Shown: positions 45,639 through 56,501, numbered from the stretch's first letter. The stretch: DNA of 64,000 nucleotides from Hyphomicrobium sp. NDB2Meth4 (GCF_900117445.1 NZ_FPEJ01000013.1:682001-746000), one strand, 5' to 3'. Notes: a model not told the origin generated them from the sequence alone. Translations and numbers: made by a program.

Positions 45639-46736
45639 TCAGCCATCCTCCTGGTGTAACAGTACCGTAGCCGAGACCATCATCACGAGGACCACGGGCA
45701 ACCAGATCGCCGCCCATGGGGACGTCAACCCAGCCACGCCGACTTGTCGGGAGACTTCTGAAAGTAGAAAGAAGCCAAACCCCCCCACCAGTCCTGTGAT
45801 GACCATAGTCTGGATGCCTCCGCCGCGGAATGACCGCAACGACACAGTGGCCGCCAAAAGGACCATTGCTGCGCACAGAAGAGGCCTTGACACCAAAGTT
45901 TCATACTGGATGCGCAGGCGGCTTGCGGAAAGCTTGGCCTTTTCAGCCACTTCGATCAGGCCCGGCAGTTCCCAGAACGAAACAGAAAACACCGTTCCCA
46001 GCGCGTCGGACACGCGATCCGGTGTAAGGTATGTGGATACGAGGTAGGTATCGAATTTTTCAGGCTCTCGGCCGATGCGTACGACCCACGCTTCCTTGAC
46101 CTCCCAATAGCCCTCGTGCAGGTCCGCGCGCTTGCCATCGACGCGCTCCACGAACCGCCCTTCGTTGTCGAAGATGAACACCGAGACGCCATGCAGGGTG
46201 AGGCCCCGGTTGGTGGCAATGGCGGCGTTGATCACCGATTGGCCGTCGGTGCCATTCTGCCGGAGCCATGAGGCGCCCGACTTCGAGCGAAGAAGGTTGG
46301 TCTCTTTGCCGAACGCTTCGGCATAGACACTCTCGGCCGCCGCCCGGCCAGCGGCCGCCAATGGGTTGAACACCATGGCCGTCAGCAGCCCGACCATGAA
46401 CCCCACGATGATCCCCGGCCGCAGGAACTGCCAGACCGACATGCCGCCCGCCCGCATGACGGTCAGTTCGCTCTTGCGGCTGAGCTGCAGCAGGGCCGCG
46501 ATCGACCCGACAAGCACCGCAAACGCGATGAGAAATTCCGCATAGGCCGGCAGACGTAGCAGCGCGATGAACGCCAGCGTCACCACCGAGACCTCGCCGT
46601 ACTTACCGGATTGACGCAGCAACTCGACGAAATCGATCAGGAAGATCAAGACCGAGCACAGGAGGAAGACGGCAAAGATCGCCAGCAAGAAGCGCTTGCC
46701 GATGTAGAAGCCTAAAGTGCGCGGACCGAACAGCAT
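45639..46736 (-). CDS. lptG: LPS export ABC transporter permease LptG
   Basis: A 365-residue inner-membrane permease. Two transmembrane helices open the protein (FLLAIFAVFLLCSVLIFLID in part), followed by ELTVMRAGGMSVWQFLRP (the coupling region), a periplasmic jellyroll in the middle and three helices at the end. With LptF and LptB it extracts LPS from the inner membrane. It starts 7 bp after lptF ends. Confidence 0.95.
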   Translation of the reverse strand: MLFGPRTLGFYIGKRFLLAIFAVFLLCSVLIFLIDFVELLRQSGKYGEVSVVTLAFIALLRLPAYAEFLIAFAVLVGSIAALLQLSRKSELTVMRAGGMSVWQFLRPGIIVGFMVGLLTAMVFNPLAAAGRAAAESVYAEAFGKETNLLRSKSGASWLRQNGTDGQSVINAAIATNRGLTLHGVSVFIFDNEGRFVERVDGKRADLHEGYWEVKEAWVVRIGREPEKFDTYLVSTYLTPDRVSDALGTVFSVSFWELPGLIEVAEKAKLSASRLRIQYETLVSRPLLCAAMVLLAATVSLRSFRGGGIQTMVITGLVGGFGFFLLSEVSRQVGVAGLTSPWAAIWLPVVLVMMVSATVLLHQEDG

Positions 46737-46742
46737 GGCGGC

Positions 46743-47957
46743 TTACCTCCGCCCCGCCGCAGCGCCAGCGGCCGCTCGCCGTCCAGGTATCAAACTCAGC
46801 AGCTTGCCCGCGGCCTCGACAATCGGATCGAAGATGATGCCCGGGAACCGCGGGGTGGTGAGCTTCCGCCGCGCCCGCTCCATCACGAGCAGCGCCCCCA
46901 GCATGGCCCCCAGCGGAAGCGCATAGAGAAGAGGCGTTGCAGCGGCGTTCAGCACGACGACATTGTTTAGGGCCAGACCCCCGAGGCGCAAGGAAGCAGC
47001 CAGGATGAACGCCACGGCGACCTGCTGCCCGCGGTTCTGGCGCGTCGAATGGGCCTGTCCAACCGCCGCCAGAGCAATGAGAGCAAAGGCCAGCGGATAG
47101 AGAGGGTTGGAGAAGCGCTCATGCAACTCGCCGCGGAACTTGCCGGGAGCCTTGCGGAAGCTCGCGCTGGTCGCCTCGGGATAGAGAAGTTCGCTCAGGT
47201 AGCGCTCCCGCGGTTTCAGATCCTCCGTGTCGTCGTCGTCCATCTTCTTCTCGAACTGATCGAGGTCGACCGCGTACTGCTGGAAGGCGATGATCTGCGC
47301 GGGTTCGTCCTTGGGCGTTCGGCGGATGATGTGCCCGTTGCTCATCACAATGAAATTCGACGCGTCACGCTGAACGATGACGCTGCGCTCTGCGAGGTAG
47401 GACTGGTTGAGATCCTTGTTGCGGGTGTCGTGGACGATGAGGCCCAGCAATTCGCCGTTCTGTGACCGCTCGCGGATATGAAAGGTCAGACCTTCCTCCG
47501 GGCTGGAGAACGCCCCGGGCTGGATGACCTGGGTGAGAATGTTGGCGCGTACCTGAACGATGTACTCGCGCAGCATTTTCAAGCTCCACGGCATCGCCAG
47601 GTGATTGACGAATGCCACACCCAGCGCCACGAGAAAAGCCAATAGCAGCAAGGGCCTCGCGGCTTTCCAGACGGTAGCACCGGATGCTGTGAGCACGATC
47701 AGCTCGCTGTCGCCATTCAGCCGGCTCAGCGTATGAATCGCAGCAATCAGCAGCGAGAAGGGCGCGATGATCGCCATCAGGTTGGGCAGCGCCAGGGTCG
47801 TCATCTTGATGAGCATCCACACGTCCTGACCCTGGCTGGTCACGACGTTGAGCTGACGCAGGGCAAGCGCCACCCACACGATGCTCGACAGCGACAACAG
47901 GATGATGAGCAGCGCGGAACCGGCCTGCCGAAAGACGTACCTTTCGAAAATTCCCAT
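46743..47957 (-). CDS. lptF: LPS export ABC transporter permease LptF
   Basis: A 404-residue permease starting MGIFERYVFRQAG; the ATG at 47957 is the real start although the frame is open to 48284. It has six predicted helices (SALLIILLSLSSIVWVALAL in part), the conserved NGDSELIVLTASGATVWKAA (in part) and a periplasmic beta domain. It is first in the lptF-lptG-lptD-surA-pdxA-rsmA run. Its promoter lies in the 410-bp divergent gap to pepA. Confidence 0.95.
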   Translation of the reverse strand: MGIFERYVFRQAGSALLIILLSLSSIVWVALALRQLNVVTSQGQDVWMLIKMTTLALPNLMAIIAPFSLLIAAIHTLSRLNGDSELIVLTASGATVWKAARPLLLLAFLVALGVAFVNHLAMPWSLKMLREYIVQVRANILTQVIQPGAFSSPEEGLTFHIRERSQNGELLGLIVHDTRNKDLNQSYLAERSVIVQRDASNFIVMSNGHIIRRTPKDEPAQIIAFQQYAVDLDQFEKKMDDDDTEDLKPRERYLSELLYPEATSASFRKAPGKFRGELHERFSNPLYPLAFALIALAAVGQAHSTRQNRGQQVAVAFILAASLRLGGLALNNVVVLNAAATPLLYALPLGAMLGALLVMERARRKLTTPRFPGIIFDPIVEAAGKLLSLIPGRRAAAGAAAGRR

Positions 47958-48367
47958 GCCAGACCAAGTTGTGCTGGAAGGGGGGCTGCCACCCCGACGC
48001 CCCCGTGCCCGTCCCAATAGCGCTTCGTTCCATCCCAGAGTGGCGGAAATTCGGCTTTTCCCCAGTGGCTTGACGACCTGAGCCGGGCAATCTTCCTGAA
48101 GTGTTCCATGCTCGCCCTCACCCCCGGCGGCAGCGCACGAACACAAAGGGAACGTCAGCCTCACACGGGAGCGTGATGCCCCTTTAGAGGCCCCCGGCTT
48201 GCCAGCGCGGGTCCCACGATTTAGCACCAAACTCCAACGTCCGGATTTTTCCCGCTTCGCCGCACCGGCTGAGGCCTTCTGCATTCAGCGGCAGGGCCTC
48301 GTTCCTCTGATTGCGCGCGTGGCGGAAAGCCACCCTGTCCAACAAGCTTCTTTGGAGCCTTCCCATC
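47958..48367. other. 410-bp divergent intergenic region (lptF / pepA)
   Basis: No supported gene; it must carry promoters for the envelope operon on the minus strand and for pepA on the plus strand. I cannot pick out convincing -35/-10 pairs. Open frames here are extensions of lptF and pepA. Confidence 0.5.
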
Positions 48368-49900
48368 ATGACCAGCCGCCCTGAAATCGTGTTTGAGCCG
48401 CTTTCCGCAGACCTCGAGCCGACCGTCGTACTCCTCGCTGGTGACGACGTCGCCCTAGCGTCTCGCGCACGCGAGCTCGATCAGAAGTCGGGCGGCGCAC
48501 TCACCAAGGCAGCGGAAGCAGCCCATTACAAGGGCCGCAAGAAGTCCACCATCGAGGTGCTGGCGCCCCCGCGCCTGGGCAACGCCAACCGCGTTATTCT
48601 CCTGGGCACCGGCAAGGGAAGCGATTTCAAGGAAAATGACTGGGTGCTCCTCGGCGGCTCGGCCTCGGGGGCTATCAGCGCCCGCAAGACTAAGACGGCG
48701 AGCATCATCGCCGAGGCCCCCGAAACAGGCGGCATCAAGCCTGCCCAGCTCGCCGCCCTGATCGCTTTCGGCGCCGCGCTGCGCCACTACGAATTCCGTA
48801 AGTACCTCACCAAGCCCGCCCAATCCGACGACGAGACGACCGAGCCGGATGGCCTCAAGAAGCTCGTCATCCATTGCGCCGATCCCGACAAGGCCCGCAC
48901 CGCCTATGCGCGCTACGCCGCGCTCGCTGACGGGATCGTCACCGCCCGCGATCTCGTCAACGAGCCCGCCAATGCCCTAGGTCCCGTTGAATTCGCCGAT
49001 CGGGTCAAGGCGCTGGAGGAAATCGGCCTCGAGGTCGAGATCCTGGATGAGATGCAACTCGCCGACCTGAAGATGGGCGCGCTGCTGGCTGTCGCTCAAG
49101 GCAGCGTACGTCCCGCACGCGTCGCGATCATGCAGTGGAACGGCGCCAAGTCGAAGCGCGGCAAGCCTGTCGTCCTCGTCGGAAAGGGCGTCGTCTTCGA
49201 CACGGGCGGCATCTCGATCAAGCCCTCCGCCGGCATGGAGGACATGAAGGGCGACATGGGTGGAGCCGCCGCCGTGGTTGGCACCATGCAGGCCCTCGCC
49301 GAGCGCAAGGCCAACGCCAACGTCATCGGCATCATCGGCCTCGTCGAGAACATGCCGTCCGGCACCGCGACCCGCCCCGGTGACATCGTCCGCGCCCACT
49401 CCGGACAGACGGTCGAGGTGCTCAACACTGACGCTGAAGGCCGCCTGGTCCTCGCCGACCTCATCTCCTACGTGCAGGAGCGCTTCAAGCCGCGCCTCAT
49501 CATCGACCTGGCGACGCTCACCGGCGCCATCATGGTCGCCCTCGGCAAGGAATACGCGGGCCTTTTCGCGAACGACGACCGCCTCGCCACCGACCTTCTC
49601 GACGCCTCGGCCGCGACAGGGGAGAAGCTCTGGCGCATGCCGCTCGACAAGGCCTACGACAAGATGCTCGAGTCCAAGAACGCCGACATCAAGAACATCG
49701 GCGGCCGATACGCCGGCTCGTGCACCGCCGCGTCCTTCATCAAGTACTTCGTCAAGGACACCCCCTGGGCCCATATCGACCTCGCCGGCACCGCCATGGA
49801 TGCGCCGAAGTCCGAGATCAGCCCGAGCTGGGGGGCTGGCTGGGGTGTCCGCTTGCTCGATCGGTTCATCGCCGACAACTACGAGAAGGCCGACAAGTAG
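48368..49900 (+). CDS. pepA: Leucyl aminopeptidase (M17)
   Basis: A 510-residue di-zinc aminopeptidase. The M17 signature NTDAEGRLVLAD is present, and the metal-binding GKGVVFDTGGISIKPSAGME is seen in part as VVFDTGGISIKPS. LWRMPLD and the KSEISPSWGAGWGV end are typical. The ATG at 48368 is chosen over the frame start 48311. A terminator hairpin follows. In many relatives the DNA polymerase chi gene (holC) comes next; here it does not. Confidence 0.96.
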   Translation: MTSRPEIVFEPLSADLEPTVVLLAGDDVALASRARELDQKSGGALTKAAEAAHYKGRKKSTIEVLAPPRLGNANRVILLGTGKGSDFKENDWVLLGGSASGAISARKTKTASIIAEAPETGGIKPAQLAALIAFGAALRHYEFRKYLTKPAQSDDETTEPDGLKKLVIHCADPDKARTAYARYAALADGIVTARDLVNEPANALGPVEFADRVKALEEIGLEVEILDEMQLADLKMGALLAVAQGSVRPARVAIMQWNGAKSKRGKPVVLVGKGVVFDTGGISIKPSAGMEDMKGDMGGAAAVVGTMQALAERKANANVIGIIGLVENMPSGTATRPGDIVRAHSGQTVEVLNTDAEGRLVLADLISYVQERFKPRLIIDLATLTGAIMVALGKEYAGLFANDDRLATDLLDASAATGEKLWRMPLDKAYDKMLESKNADIKNIGGRYAGSCTAASFIKYFVKDTPWAHIDLAGTAMDAPKSEISPSWGAGWGVRLLDRFIADNYEKADK

Positions 49901-49920
49901 GTCCTTGATGGTCTGACAGG

Positions 49921-49951
49921 CCGGCGGCTTAACATTCTGATAAGCCGCCGG
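49921..49951. terminator. Bidirectional terminator after pepA
   Basis: CCGGCGGCTT (49921-49930) and AAGCCGCCGG (49942-49951) form a perfect 10-bp stem with an 11-nt loop, between pepA and the convergent membrane gene. Confidence 0.75.
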
Positions 49952-49969
49952 TCTCTACCATGCATTTTC

Positions 49970-49985
49970 CATAATATATATTATG
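49970..49985. repeat. AT-only-core perfect palindrome
   Basis: CATAATATATATTATG is a perfect 16-bp palindrome in an otherwise GC-rich region, between two convergent genes. It may be a protein-binding or duplex-unwinding site; no function is known. Confidence 0.55.
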
Positions 49986-50023
49986 CGAATGCAGGATGGG
50001 CCGCCGCTTGCAGGCGCCAGCCG

Positions 50024-50833
50024 CTAGAGCAGCGTCTCCTCCGCGCGCCGCACGCCCTGCGAGATCATCGCCGCATAGACCGCGCTGACGAAGCCGGACA
50101 GAACGTTGACGCTCAGCACGACCGCAATGGCACGCGCGGCGCCTTCGTCGACCACCTGGCTCAGCATCGTCACCACGAACTGGTCGAACGCCTGCTTCAC
50201 CTGGAACAGGATCTCGCTCACCTGCTCGATCGACGGACGCTCGGGCAACTCGAAGATGATCTTCCAGCCGATGTCGCTCACCGACGACTGCGGCATCAGC
50301 CCCGTCACGGCGAGCAGCGTCATCCCGATCGAGAACAGCAGCCCCAATAGCGGCGCCAGCCGGAAGTAGCCCCAGCGCATCGGCAGCGCCTCCGACTTGA
50401 TCGACAGGTAGCGGAGCAACGCCGCGCCCGCATAAACGCAAATGCCGAACACCACGGTGACGAGGAACAGCCTGTCGGTATTGGTCCCCGAGAACGTGAA
50501 CAGCGCTGCAAACCCAGCGACGATTCCTTTGAACGCCGCTTCGACGAAGCCGACAATGCCGGTGAACAGCCCAGCCGTTCGCGCCAGCCCCCCGAAATAG
50601 AACGGCAGCTCATAGCGCAGCCGCGCCACCTCCAGCTTGAGCCCGAATAGGAAAGCCAGCGCCGCAGTCACGGCGGCAAAGATGAAGGGGTGATAGAACG
50701 CAAGCGCGGCCACCGCGATCACGGCTGCCAGCTCGGCAGCCATGATGATGGCGTTCGCCAGAATGCGGAAAATGACCATGTCGCCCCACGTCGCCGGCAC
50801 CGGCCGACCGACTTCGTCTCGTGCCCGCGCCAT
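50024..50833 (-). CDS. Hypothetical membrane protein (269 aa)
   Basis: An integral membrane protein with about six hydrophobic segments, among them ILANAIIMAAELAAVIAVAA (in part), LFLVTVVFGICVYAGAAL and GLLFSIGMTLLAVTGL. A long amphipathic region SIEQVSEILFQVKQAFDQFV lies before the last pair of helices. I do not recognise the family. It ends shortly after the pepA terminator. Confidence 0.75.
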   Translation of the reverse strand: MARARDEVGRPVPATWGDMVIFRILANAIIMAAELAAVIAVAALAFYHPFIFAAVTAALAFLFGLKLEVARLRYELPFYFGGLARTAGLFTGIVGFVEAAFKGIVAGFAALFTFSGTNTDRLFLVTVVFGICVYAGAALLRYLSIKSEALPMRWGYFRLAPLLGLLFSIGMTLLAVTGLMPQSSVSDIGWKIIFELPERPSIEQVSEILFQVKQAFDQFVVTMLSQVVDEGAARAIAVVLSVNVLSGFVSAVYAAMISQGVRRAEETLL

Positions 50834-50876
50834 CGTAGTCCGGAGCCGCGGGCCGAAACAACACTGGCGTCACGGA

Positions 50877-51368
50877 CTATCGCAGTGACGACACCGTTTG
50901 CGGGGCGTGACAGACGGCATCGCCGGAGCGCACCAGTTGCGCCTCGTATGGGAACGATCGCCGATAGGCACGGAACTGGCCGCCGGTATCGCCGGTGATC
51001 TGCAGTTTCAGCGGCTTGCCTGGCCCCTCGTCGGCGTCAGGCTCGAAGATCGACACCTGCACGACGTATGGCTCCGTCTTCGGCGCCAGCTGCAGCGAGC
51101 CCTCGAACGCGATGTAGTCGCTATCCGGCTCCACCTTGCCGGCACCGATCTTGAGTGCCGTCGCGCCGCAAGTGTTGTCGCTGGCGACTTTGATCCCGCA
51201 CCATCCCTCTCCGCAACGGACGATATCGAGCGTCAGCGACGCTTCATGCTCCTGCTGCGCCCAGCTCTTGCCCTGCCAGCGCCCGGCGATGTTTGCCGGA
51301 CTGACCGCTGCCGCGAGCGGTGCCGCCGCTGCCAGAACACAAAGACCGCTCAATATCACTTTCAACAT
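50877..51368 (-). CDS. Secreted hypothetical protein (163 aa)
   Basis: A signal peptide (MLKVILSGLCVLAAAAPLAA) is followed by a beta-rich domain beginning AGRWQGKSWAQQEHEASLTL and containing a VRCGEGWCGIKV Cys pair. Such small periplasmic proteins resemble DUF2147-like ligand-binding barrels, but I am not certain. GAGG precedes ATG 51368; the frame's extension to 51527 is not needed. Divergent from the next gene by 22 bp. Confidence 0.7.
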   Translation of the reverse strand: MLKVILSGLCVLAAAAPLAAAVSPANIAGRWQGKSWAQQEHEASLTLDIVRCGEGWCGIKVASDNTCGATALKIGAGKVEPDSDYIAFEGSLQLAPKTEPYVVQVSIFEPDADEGPGKPLKLQITGDTGGQFRAYRRSFPYEAQLVRSGDAVCHAPQTVSSLR

Positions 51369-51390
51369 CTGAAGCCTCGCAACGTCCGCA

Positions 51391-52053
51391 ATGTTCAACG
51401 ACGTCACAACAGCACTTCTGCCCGGCGGCATTAAGTCGGGATTACGTCTCCTTGCCGCGCGCGCTCCCGGTCTTGCCGTCATTTGCGGCGTGTTGCTGCT
51501 CTCACTGCCGACAGGCCTCGTCGCCATGTCCCAGGGGATCGGCGCCGTCCCGCTGCCCTACAATCTGTTCGTCGTCGACGAGCGATTGCCCGGCATCTTC
51601 AAGCTGCACATGCTGGCATCAGGGGCAGCTCTGGTGCTTATTCCTGCCGTCATCGCTCTACGCCGAACCAGCGTCTGGCATCGCCCGCTCGGATACACAG
51701 CTGAGACTCTGGTGCTGCTCGGCGCCGTGACCTCGCTGCCCGTCGCCTATTACAGCCACTCCGTCCTCGCCGCGCGCTTGGGGTTCCTGGCCCAGGGCAT
51801 CGTCTGGCTCGTCCTCATTGCGCTGGGCATCGCTGCTATACGCCGGCGCCGTTACGGGGATCACGCGCGCCTCATGCTGATGATGGCAGCCGTCGCATCC
51901 GGCGCTCTCTGGGTGAGGCTGACGACGACTCTGGCCACCGGCTACGATCTTCCCTTTGATCCGGTTTACGGCTGCGCCGCCTGGCTTGGCTGGCTCGTCC
52001 CGCTTGCCGTAGTGACGCTACTACCGACACCCTGGGCCCCCGCGCGCCGCTGA
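51391..52053 (+). CDS. DUF2306 family membrane protein
   Basis: A 220-residue protein with six hydrophobic helices. HMLASGAALVLIPAVIALR (in part) and the HRPLGY region with conserved His/Arg are typical of DUF2306, as is DHARLMLMM. Members may bind heme or a metal through these histidines, but this is unproven. mazG follows 57 bp later. Confidence 0.75.
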   Translation: MFNDVTTALLPGGIKSGLRLLAARAPGLAVICGVLLLSLPTGLVAMSQGIGAVPLPYNLFVVDERLPGIFKLHMLASGAALVLIPAVIALRRTSVWHRPLGYTAETLVLLGAVTSLPVAYYSHSVLAARLGFLAQGIVWLVLIALGIAAIRRRRYGDHARLMLMMAAVASGALWVRLTTTLATGYDLPFDPVYGCAAWLGWLVPLAVVTLLPTPWAPARR

Positions 52054-52110
52054 CAATCGCCGCACCGCTGGCACTCGAAGTTGCCTGCGGCATCCATTAG
52101 GGTGCCGCGC

Positions 52111-52920
52111 ATGAAGCCATCCAAAGACATCTCCCGCCTGATCGAGATCATGGCCGCGCTGCGCGATCCCGACACCGGCTGCCCGTGGGACCAGAAGCAG
52201 GACTTCGCGTCCATCGCGCCATACACCATTGAGGAAGCCTACGAGGTGGCCGACGCCATCCAGCGCGGAGATCTTCCGCACCTCAAGGACGAGCTCGGCG
52301 ATCTGTTGCTGCAGGTCGTCTACCATTCGCGCATGGCCGAGGAACACGACGCCTTCGCGTTCGGTGACGTCGTCGAAGCGGTGACATCGAAGATGATCCG
52401 GCGCCATCCGCACGTCTTCGGCACGCCCGAAGAGCGCGCGGCCGGGGCAGCGCCTGGCTTCTGGGACAAGGTCAAAGCCGCCGAGAAGGGCAACGATGCG
52501 ACCCGCAGCATTCTCGCTGACGTTCCCGTCGGACTCCCGGCCCTGACGCGCGCCATCAAGTTGCAGAACAAAGCCGCCAAGGTAGGCTTCGATTGGCCGT
52601 CGTTGGAACCGGTCTTCGCCAAGCTCGAGGAGGAAATCGGCGAATTGCGCGCCGAGATCGCAAAATCGGAAGGACGCCCCGCAACAGACGACCCGGCCGT
52701 CGTCGAGGAATTTGGCGATCTGCTGTTTGTCGTCGCCAACGTTGCGCGGCACCTGAAGATCGATCCGGAAACGGCATTGCGCGCCGCCAACGACAAGTTC
52801 ACCCGCCGCTTCGCCTACATCGAGCAGCAGCTCGAACAGCGTGGCTCATCTCCGGCGCAATCGAACCTCCAAGAGATGGATGCTCTGTGGGATGAAGCCA
52901 AAGCAAAAGAGAAAAGCTAG
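52111..52920 (+). CDS. mazG: Nucleoside triphosphate pyrophosphohydrolase MazG
   Basis: A 269-residue house-cleaning NTP hydrolase. Two MazG repeats are visible: residues about 19-125 (RDPDTGCPWDQKQ, EEAYEVADAI, DELGDLLLQVVYH) and about 170-255 (EEFGDLLFVVANVARHL). The EExxE and ExxD metal-binding acidic residues are present in both. ATG at 52111 is preferred over the frame start at 52081. Confidence 0.95.
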   Translation: MKPSKDISRLIEIMAALRDPDTGCPWDQKQDFASIAPYTIEEAYEVADAIQRGDLPHLKDELGDLLLQVVYHSRMAEEHDAFAFGDVVEAVTSKMIRRHPHVFGTPEERAAGAAPGFWDKVKAAEKGNDATRSILADVPVGLPALTRAIKLQNKAAKVGFDWPSLEPVFAKLEEEIGELRAEIAKSEGRPATDDPAVVEEFGDLLFVVANVARHLKIDPETALRAANDKFTRRFAYIEQQLEQRGSSPAQSNLQEMDALWDEAKAKEKS

Positions 52921-53116
52921 CGCCGACAAAGTCAACGCCAGGGCCAGCACAGAACCGACCAGCCGCAGCGGGTCAGCGTTCTGTATCAATATGTTGCAAT
53001 GGCGTGATGCGTGTTTGAATTCATCCGGCGTTCAGCTACACGGCGCTTTCTAATCGTGTGTGCGCGGCACCAACGAAGCGGCGCACGTCTCAATTGTCAA
53101 ACGGGAGCATCCCCAC

Positions 53117-53347
53117 ATGTATCGAGCCCTCTTGCTTGCTGGTGCGGCCTGCGCGTTGTCGGCCGCTGCACTCATGGCGCCGGCTTCGGCGAATCCTGTC
53201 GGCAACATCGGCAGCACCGATCCGATCGCTCAGTCCGTCGTCGTCAAGACGGCCCCCGGCCGCTGCTGGCGCTGGAACGCGATCTGCCGCGATCGCTGGG
53301 GCTTCGGCTGGAAGTATCGCCGCTGCATGCGCTACCACGCCTGCTAA
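53117..53347 (+). CDS. Small secreted Cys/Trp/Arg-rich peptide
   Basis: A 76-residue preprotein. The signal peptide (MYRALLLAGAACALSAAALM) probably ends after SAN at about 29. The mature part of about 47 residues has a neutral N-terminal half and a very basic last 29 residues with four Cys, four Trp and many Arg (RCWRWNAICRDRWGF, then YRRCMRYHAC). Two disulfides are likely. This looks like a cationic, disulfide-stabilised exported peptide; function is unknown. GGGAG lies 11 bp before the ATG and a terminator follows the stop. Confidence 0.75.
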   Translation: MYRALLLAGAACALSAAALMAPASANPVGNIGSTDPIAQSVVVKTAPGRCWRWNAICRDRWGFGWKYRRCMRYHAC

Positions 53348-53360
53348 CTAAGCAACTTCA

Positions 53361-53385
53361 CCGGAGCAGCGTTTCGCTGCTCCGG
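53361..53385. terminator. Bidirectional terminator
   Basis: CCGGAGCAGC (53361-53370) and GCTGCTCCGG (53376-53385) make a perfect 10-bp stem over GTTTC, between the small peptide gene and the convergent permease gene. Confidence 0.75.
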
Positions 53386-53413
53386 ATGATCCGCAGGACG
53401 ACGCGTTTAAGGT

Positions 53414-54814
53414 TCAGTTCTCTTCTGGATGGAAGTCTTCCGAGCGCGGCGCCTCGACCTTGACGCCGGTGGCGCGGTTGATCGCCATCGTCACAGCCCA
53501 CAGCAACACTCCCAATCCGAGCAGCGCGGCGGCAATAACGTATTGCTGCGTATCGCGTCCGGTCCATGGGCCAACGAGGAACGCACACGTAATCGCGCCC
53601 AACACCGGCACGATCGTCGGTGTGCGAAAGTGCTGATGCTCGACTGTGTCCTTGCGCAGGATCAGCACCGCCACGTTGACGATGGTGAAGACGGCGAGCA
53701 GCAGTAGAGCCGTCGTCCCGCCCAGCGCCGGCACCTGGCCTACGAATAGGATCAGCGCGAACGCCAGCACCGTTGTAAAGCCGATGGCGATATACGGTGT
53801 GCGCCGGGTTGCATGCACTTTGCCAAACACTGCCGGCAGCACGTGCTCGCGGCTCATACCGTAGATGAGACGACTCGCCATCAGCATGTTGATCAGCGCA
53901 CTGTTGGCCACCGCGAACATGGTGATGAAGCCGAACACGCCGAGCGGGAACCCGGGTGCGCCAGCCTGCACCACCTGCAACAGCGGTGTCTCACCCTCCC
54001 CTAGCTCGGCTGGCGGCACCAGCGCGATGGCCGAGATCGACACCAGCACATAGACGACGCCGGTGATGGTTAGACCCGTCAGCAGCACCTTGGGAAAGAT
54101 GCGGCTCGGATCTTTCGTTTCCTCGGCCATGTTGACCGAGTCCTCAAACCCCACCATCGCGAAGAAGGCGAGCGTGGTGCCTGCGATGACGGCCCAGAAC
54201 GCATTTCCGTCCGCGCTGCTGTTGAATTCGAGCGCACGTGACAAGTCACCCGTCCCCGAGCCGATGGCCCAGAACCCTATAAAGATGATGATCAGAAGAC
54301 CGGTCAGCTCCACCATCGTCAGCACGACGTTGAGCTTCACGCTCTCGCCGACGCCGCGCAGGTTGATCGCCGCCACCCCTGCCATGAACGCAAGGCCGAC
54401 GAGCGTCACGCCCCACTCTTTATAGCCGAGCCCCAGCGAATCCGAGAAGTTCGCCGCAAACGCGCGCGATGCCGTCGACGCCGACGTAATGCCCGAGCAC
54501 ATCACCGCGAACGCGACGAGAAACGTGACGAAGTGGATGCCGAACGCGCGATGCGTATAGAGCGCTGCGCCTGCCGCCTTGGGGTACTTGGTGACCAGCT
54601 CGAGATAGCTGAATGCTGTCAGAGCGGCGACCACGAACGCGACGAGAAACGGCACCCAAACCGCACCGCCGACATGCTGCGCCACCTTTCCCGTTAGCGC
54701 ATAGATCCCGGTACCCAGGATGTCGCCGACAATGAATAGCAGCAGCAGCCACGGGCCCATGACCCGGTGCAGCGACGGTTGCGCTTCGGTGGTCGTCGGT
54801 TGCTGGCCGGCCAT
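53414..54814 (-). CDS. APC-family amino acid permease
   Basis: A 466-residue transporter with about twelve helices. The family opening GDILGTGIYALTGKVA and the later TTLAFFAMVGFEDSVNMAEE (in part) match cationic or general amino acid permeases of the APC superfamily. GGGGAGAGTG precedes ATG 54814. Substrate cannot be read from sequence. It follows the terminator of the DEAD-box gene on the same strand. Confidence 0.9.
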   Translation of the reverse strand: MAGQQPTTTEAQPSLHRVMGPWLLLLFIVGDILGTGIYALTGKVAQHVGGAVWVPFLVAFVVAALTAFSYLELVTKYPKAAGAALYTHRAFGIHFVTFLVAFAVMCSGITSASTASRAFAANFSDSLGLGYKEWGVTLVGLAFMAGVAAINLRGVGESVKLNVVLTMVELTGLLIIIFIGFWAIGSGTGDLSRALEFNSSADGNAFWAVIAGTTLAFFAMVGFEDSVNMAEETKDPSRIFPKVLLTGLTITGVVYVLVSISAIALVPPAELGEGETPLLQVVQAGAPGFPLGVFGFITMFAVANSALINMLMASRLIYGMSREHVLPAVFGKVHATRRTPYIAIGFTTVLAFALILFVGQVPALGGTTALLLLAVFTIVNVAVLILRKDTVEHQHFRTPTIVPVLGAITCAFLVGPWTGRDTQQYVIAAALLGLGVLLWAVTMAINRATGVKVEAPRSEDFHPEEN

Positions 54815-54881
54815 CACTCTCCCCTTGTTGCTGCCGAGGAGTGTGGCCGTGGTTAGCGCCGAGCGCAAAACAAAAGCGAAA

Positions 54882-54909
54882 GGCTCACGTCGCTTGCGCA
54901 ACGTGAGCC
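54882..54909 (-). terminator. Terminator of the DEAD-box helicase gene
   Basis: GGCTCACGT (54882-54890) pairs with ACGTGAGCC (54901-54909), a perfect 9-bp stem; on the minus strand TTTCGCTTTTGTTTT follows the stem. A good intrinsic terminator just after the helicase stop. Confidence 0.8.
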
Positions 54910-54935
54910 CCGATATTGTGCAGGCCTAGCGTGTG

Positions 54936-56408
<1,473 letters not shown>

Positions 56409-56431
56409 AGGTTCTGCCGAGCGCGAACGCA

Positions 56432-56446
56432 CCGCACGTAGTGCGG
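56432..56446. promoter_or_regulatory. Small hairpin in the helicase leader
   Basis: CCGCAC (56432-56437) and GTGCGG (56441-56446) over GTA, just upstream of the DEAD-box start on the minus strand. It may modulate translation, as helicase leaders often do at low temperature; this is inference. Confidence 0.35.
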
Positions 56447-56501
56447 ACGTAACGCGCCAACGCGGTGTGCTCGAGAGAGCCCCGCGTGGCCTGGGCTATC
56501 A

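Noticed and set aside
48311-48367. N-terminal extension of pepA
   Set aside because: No ribosome-binding site for the earlier ATG and family alignment begins at MTSRPEIVF.
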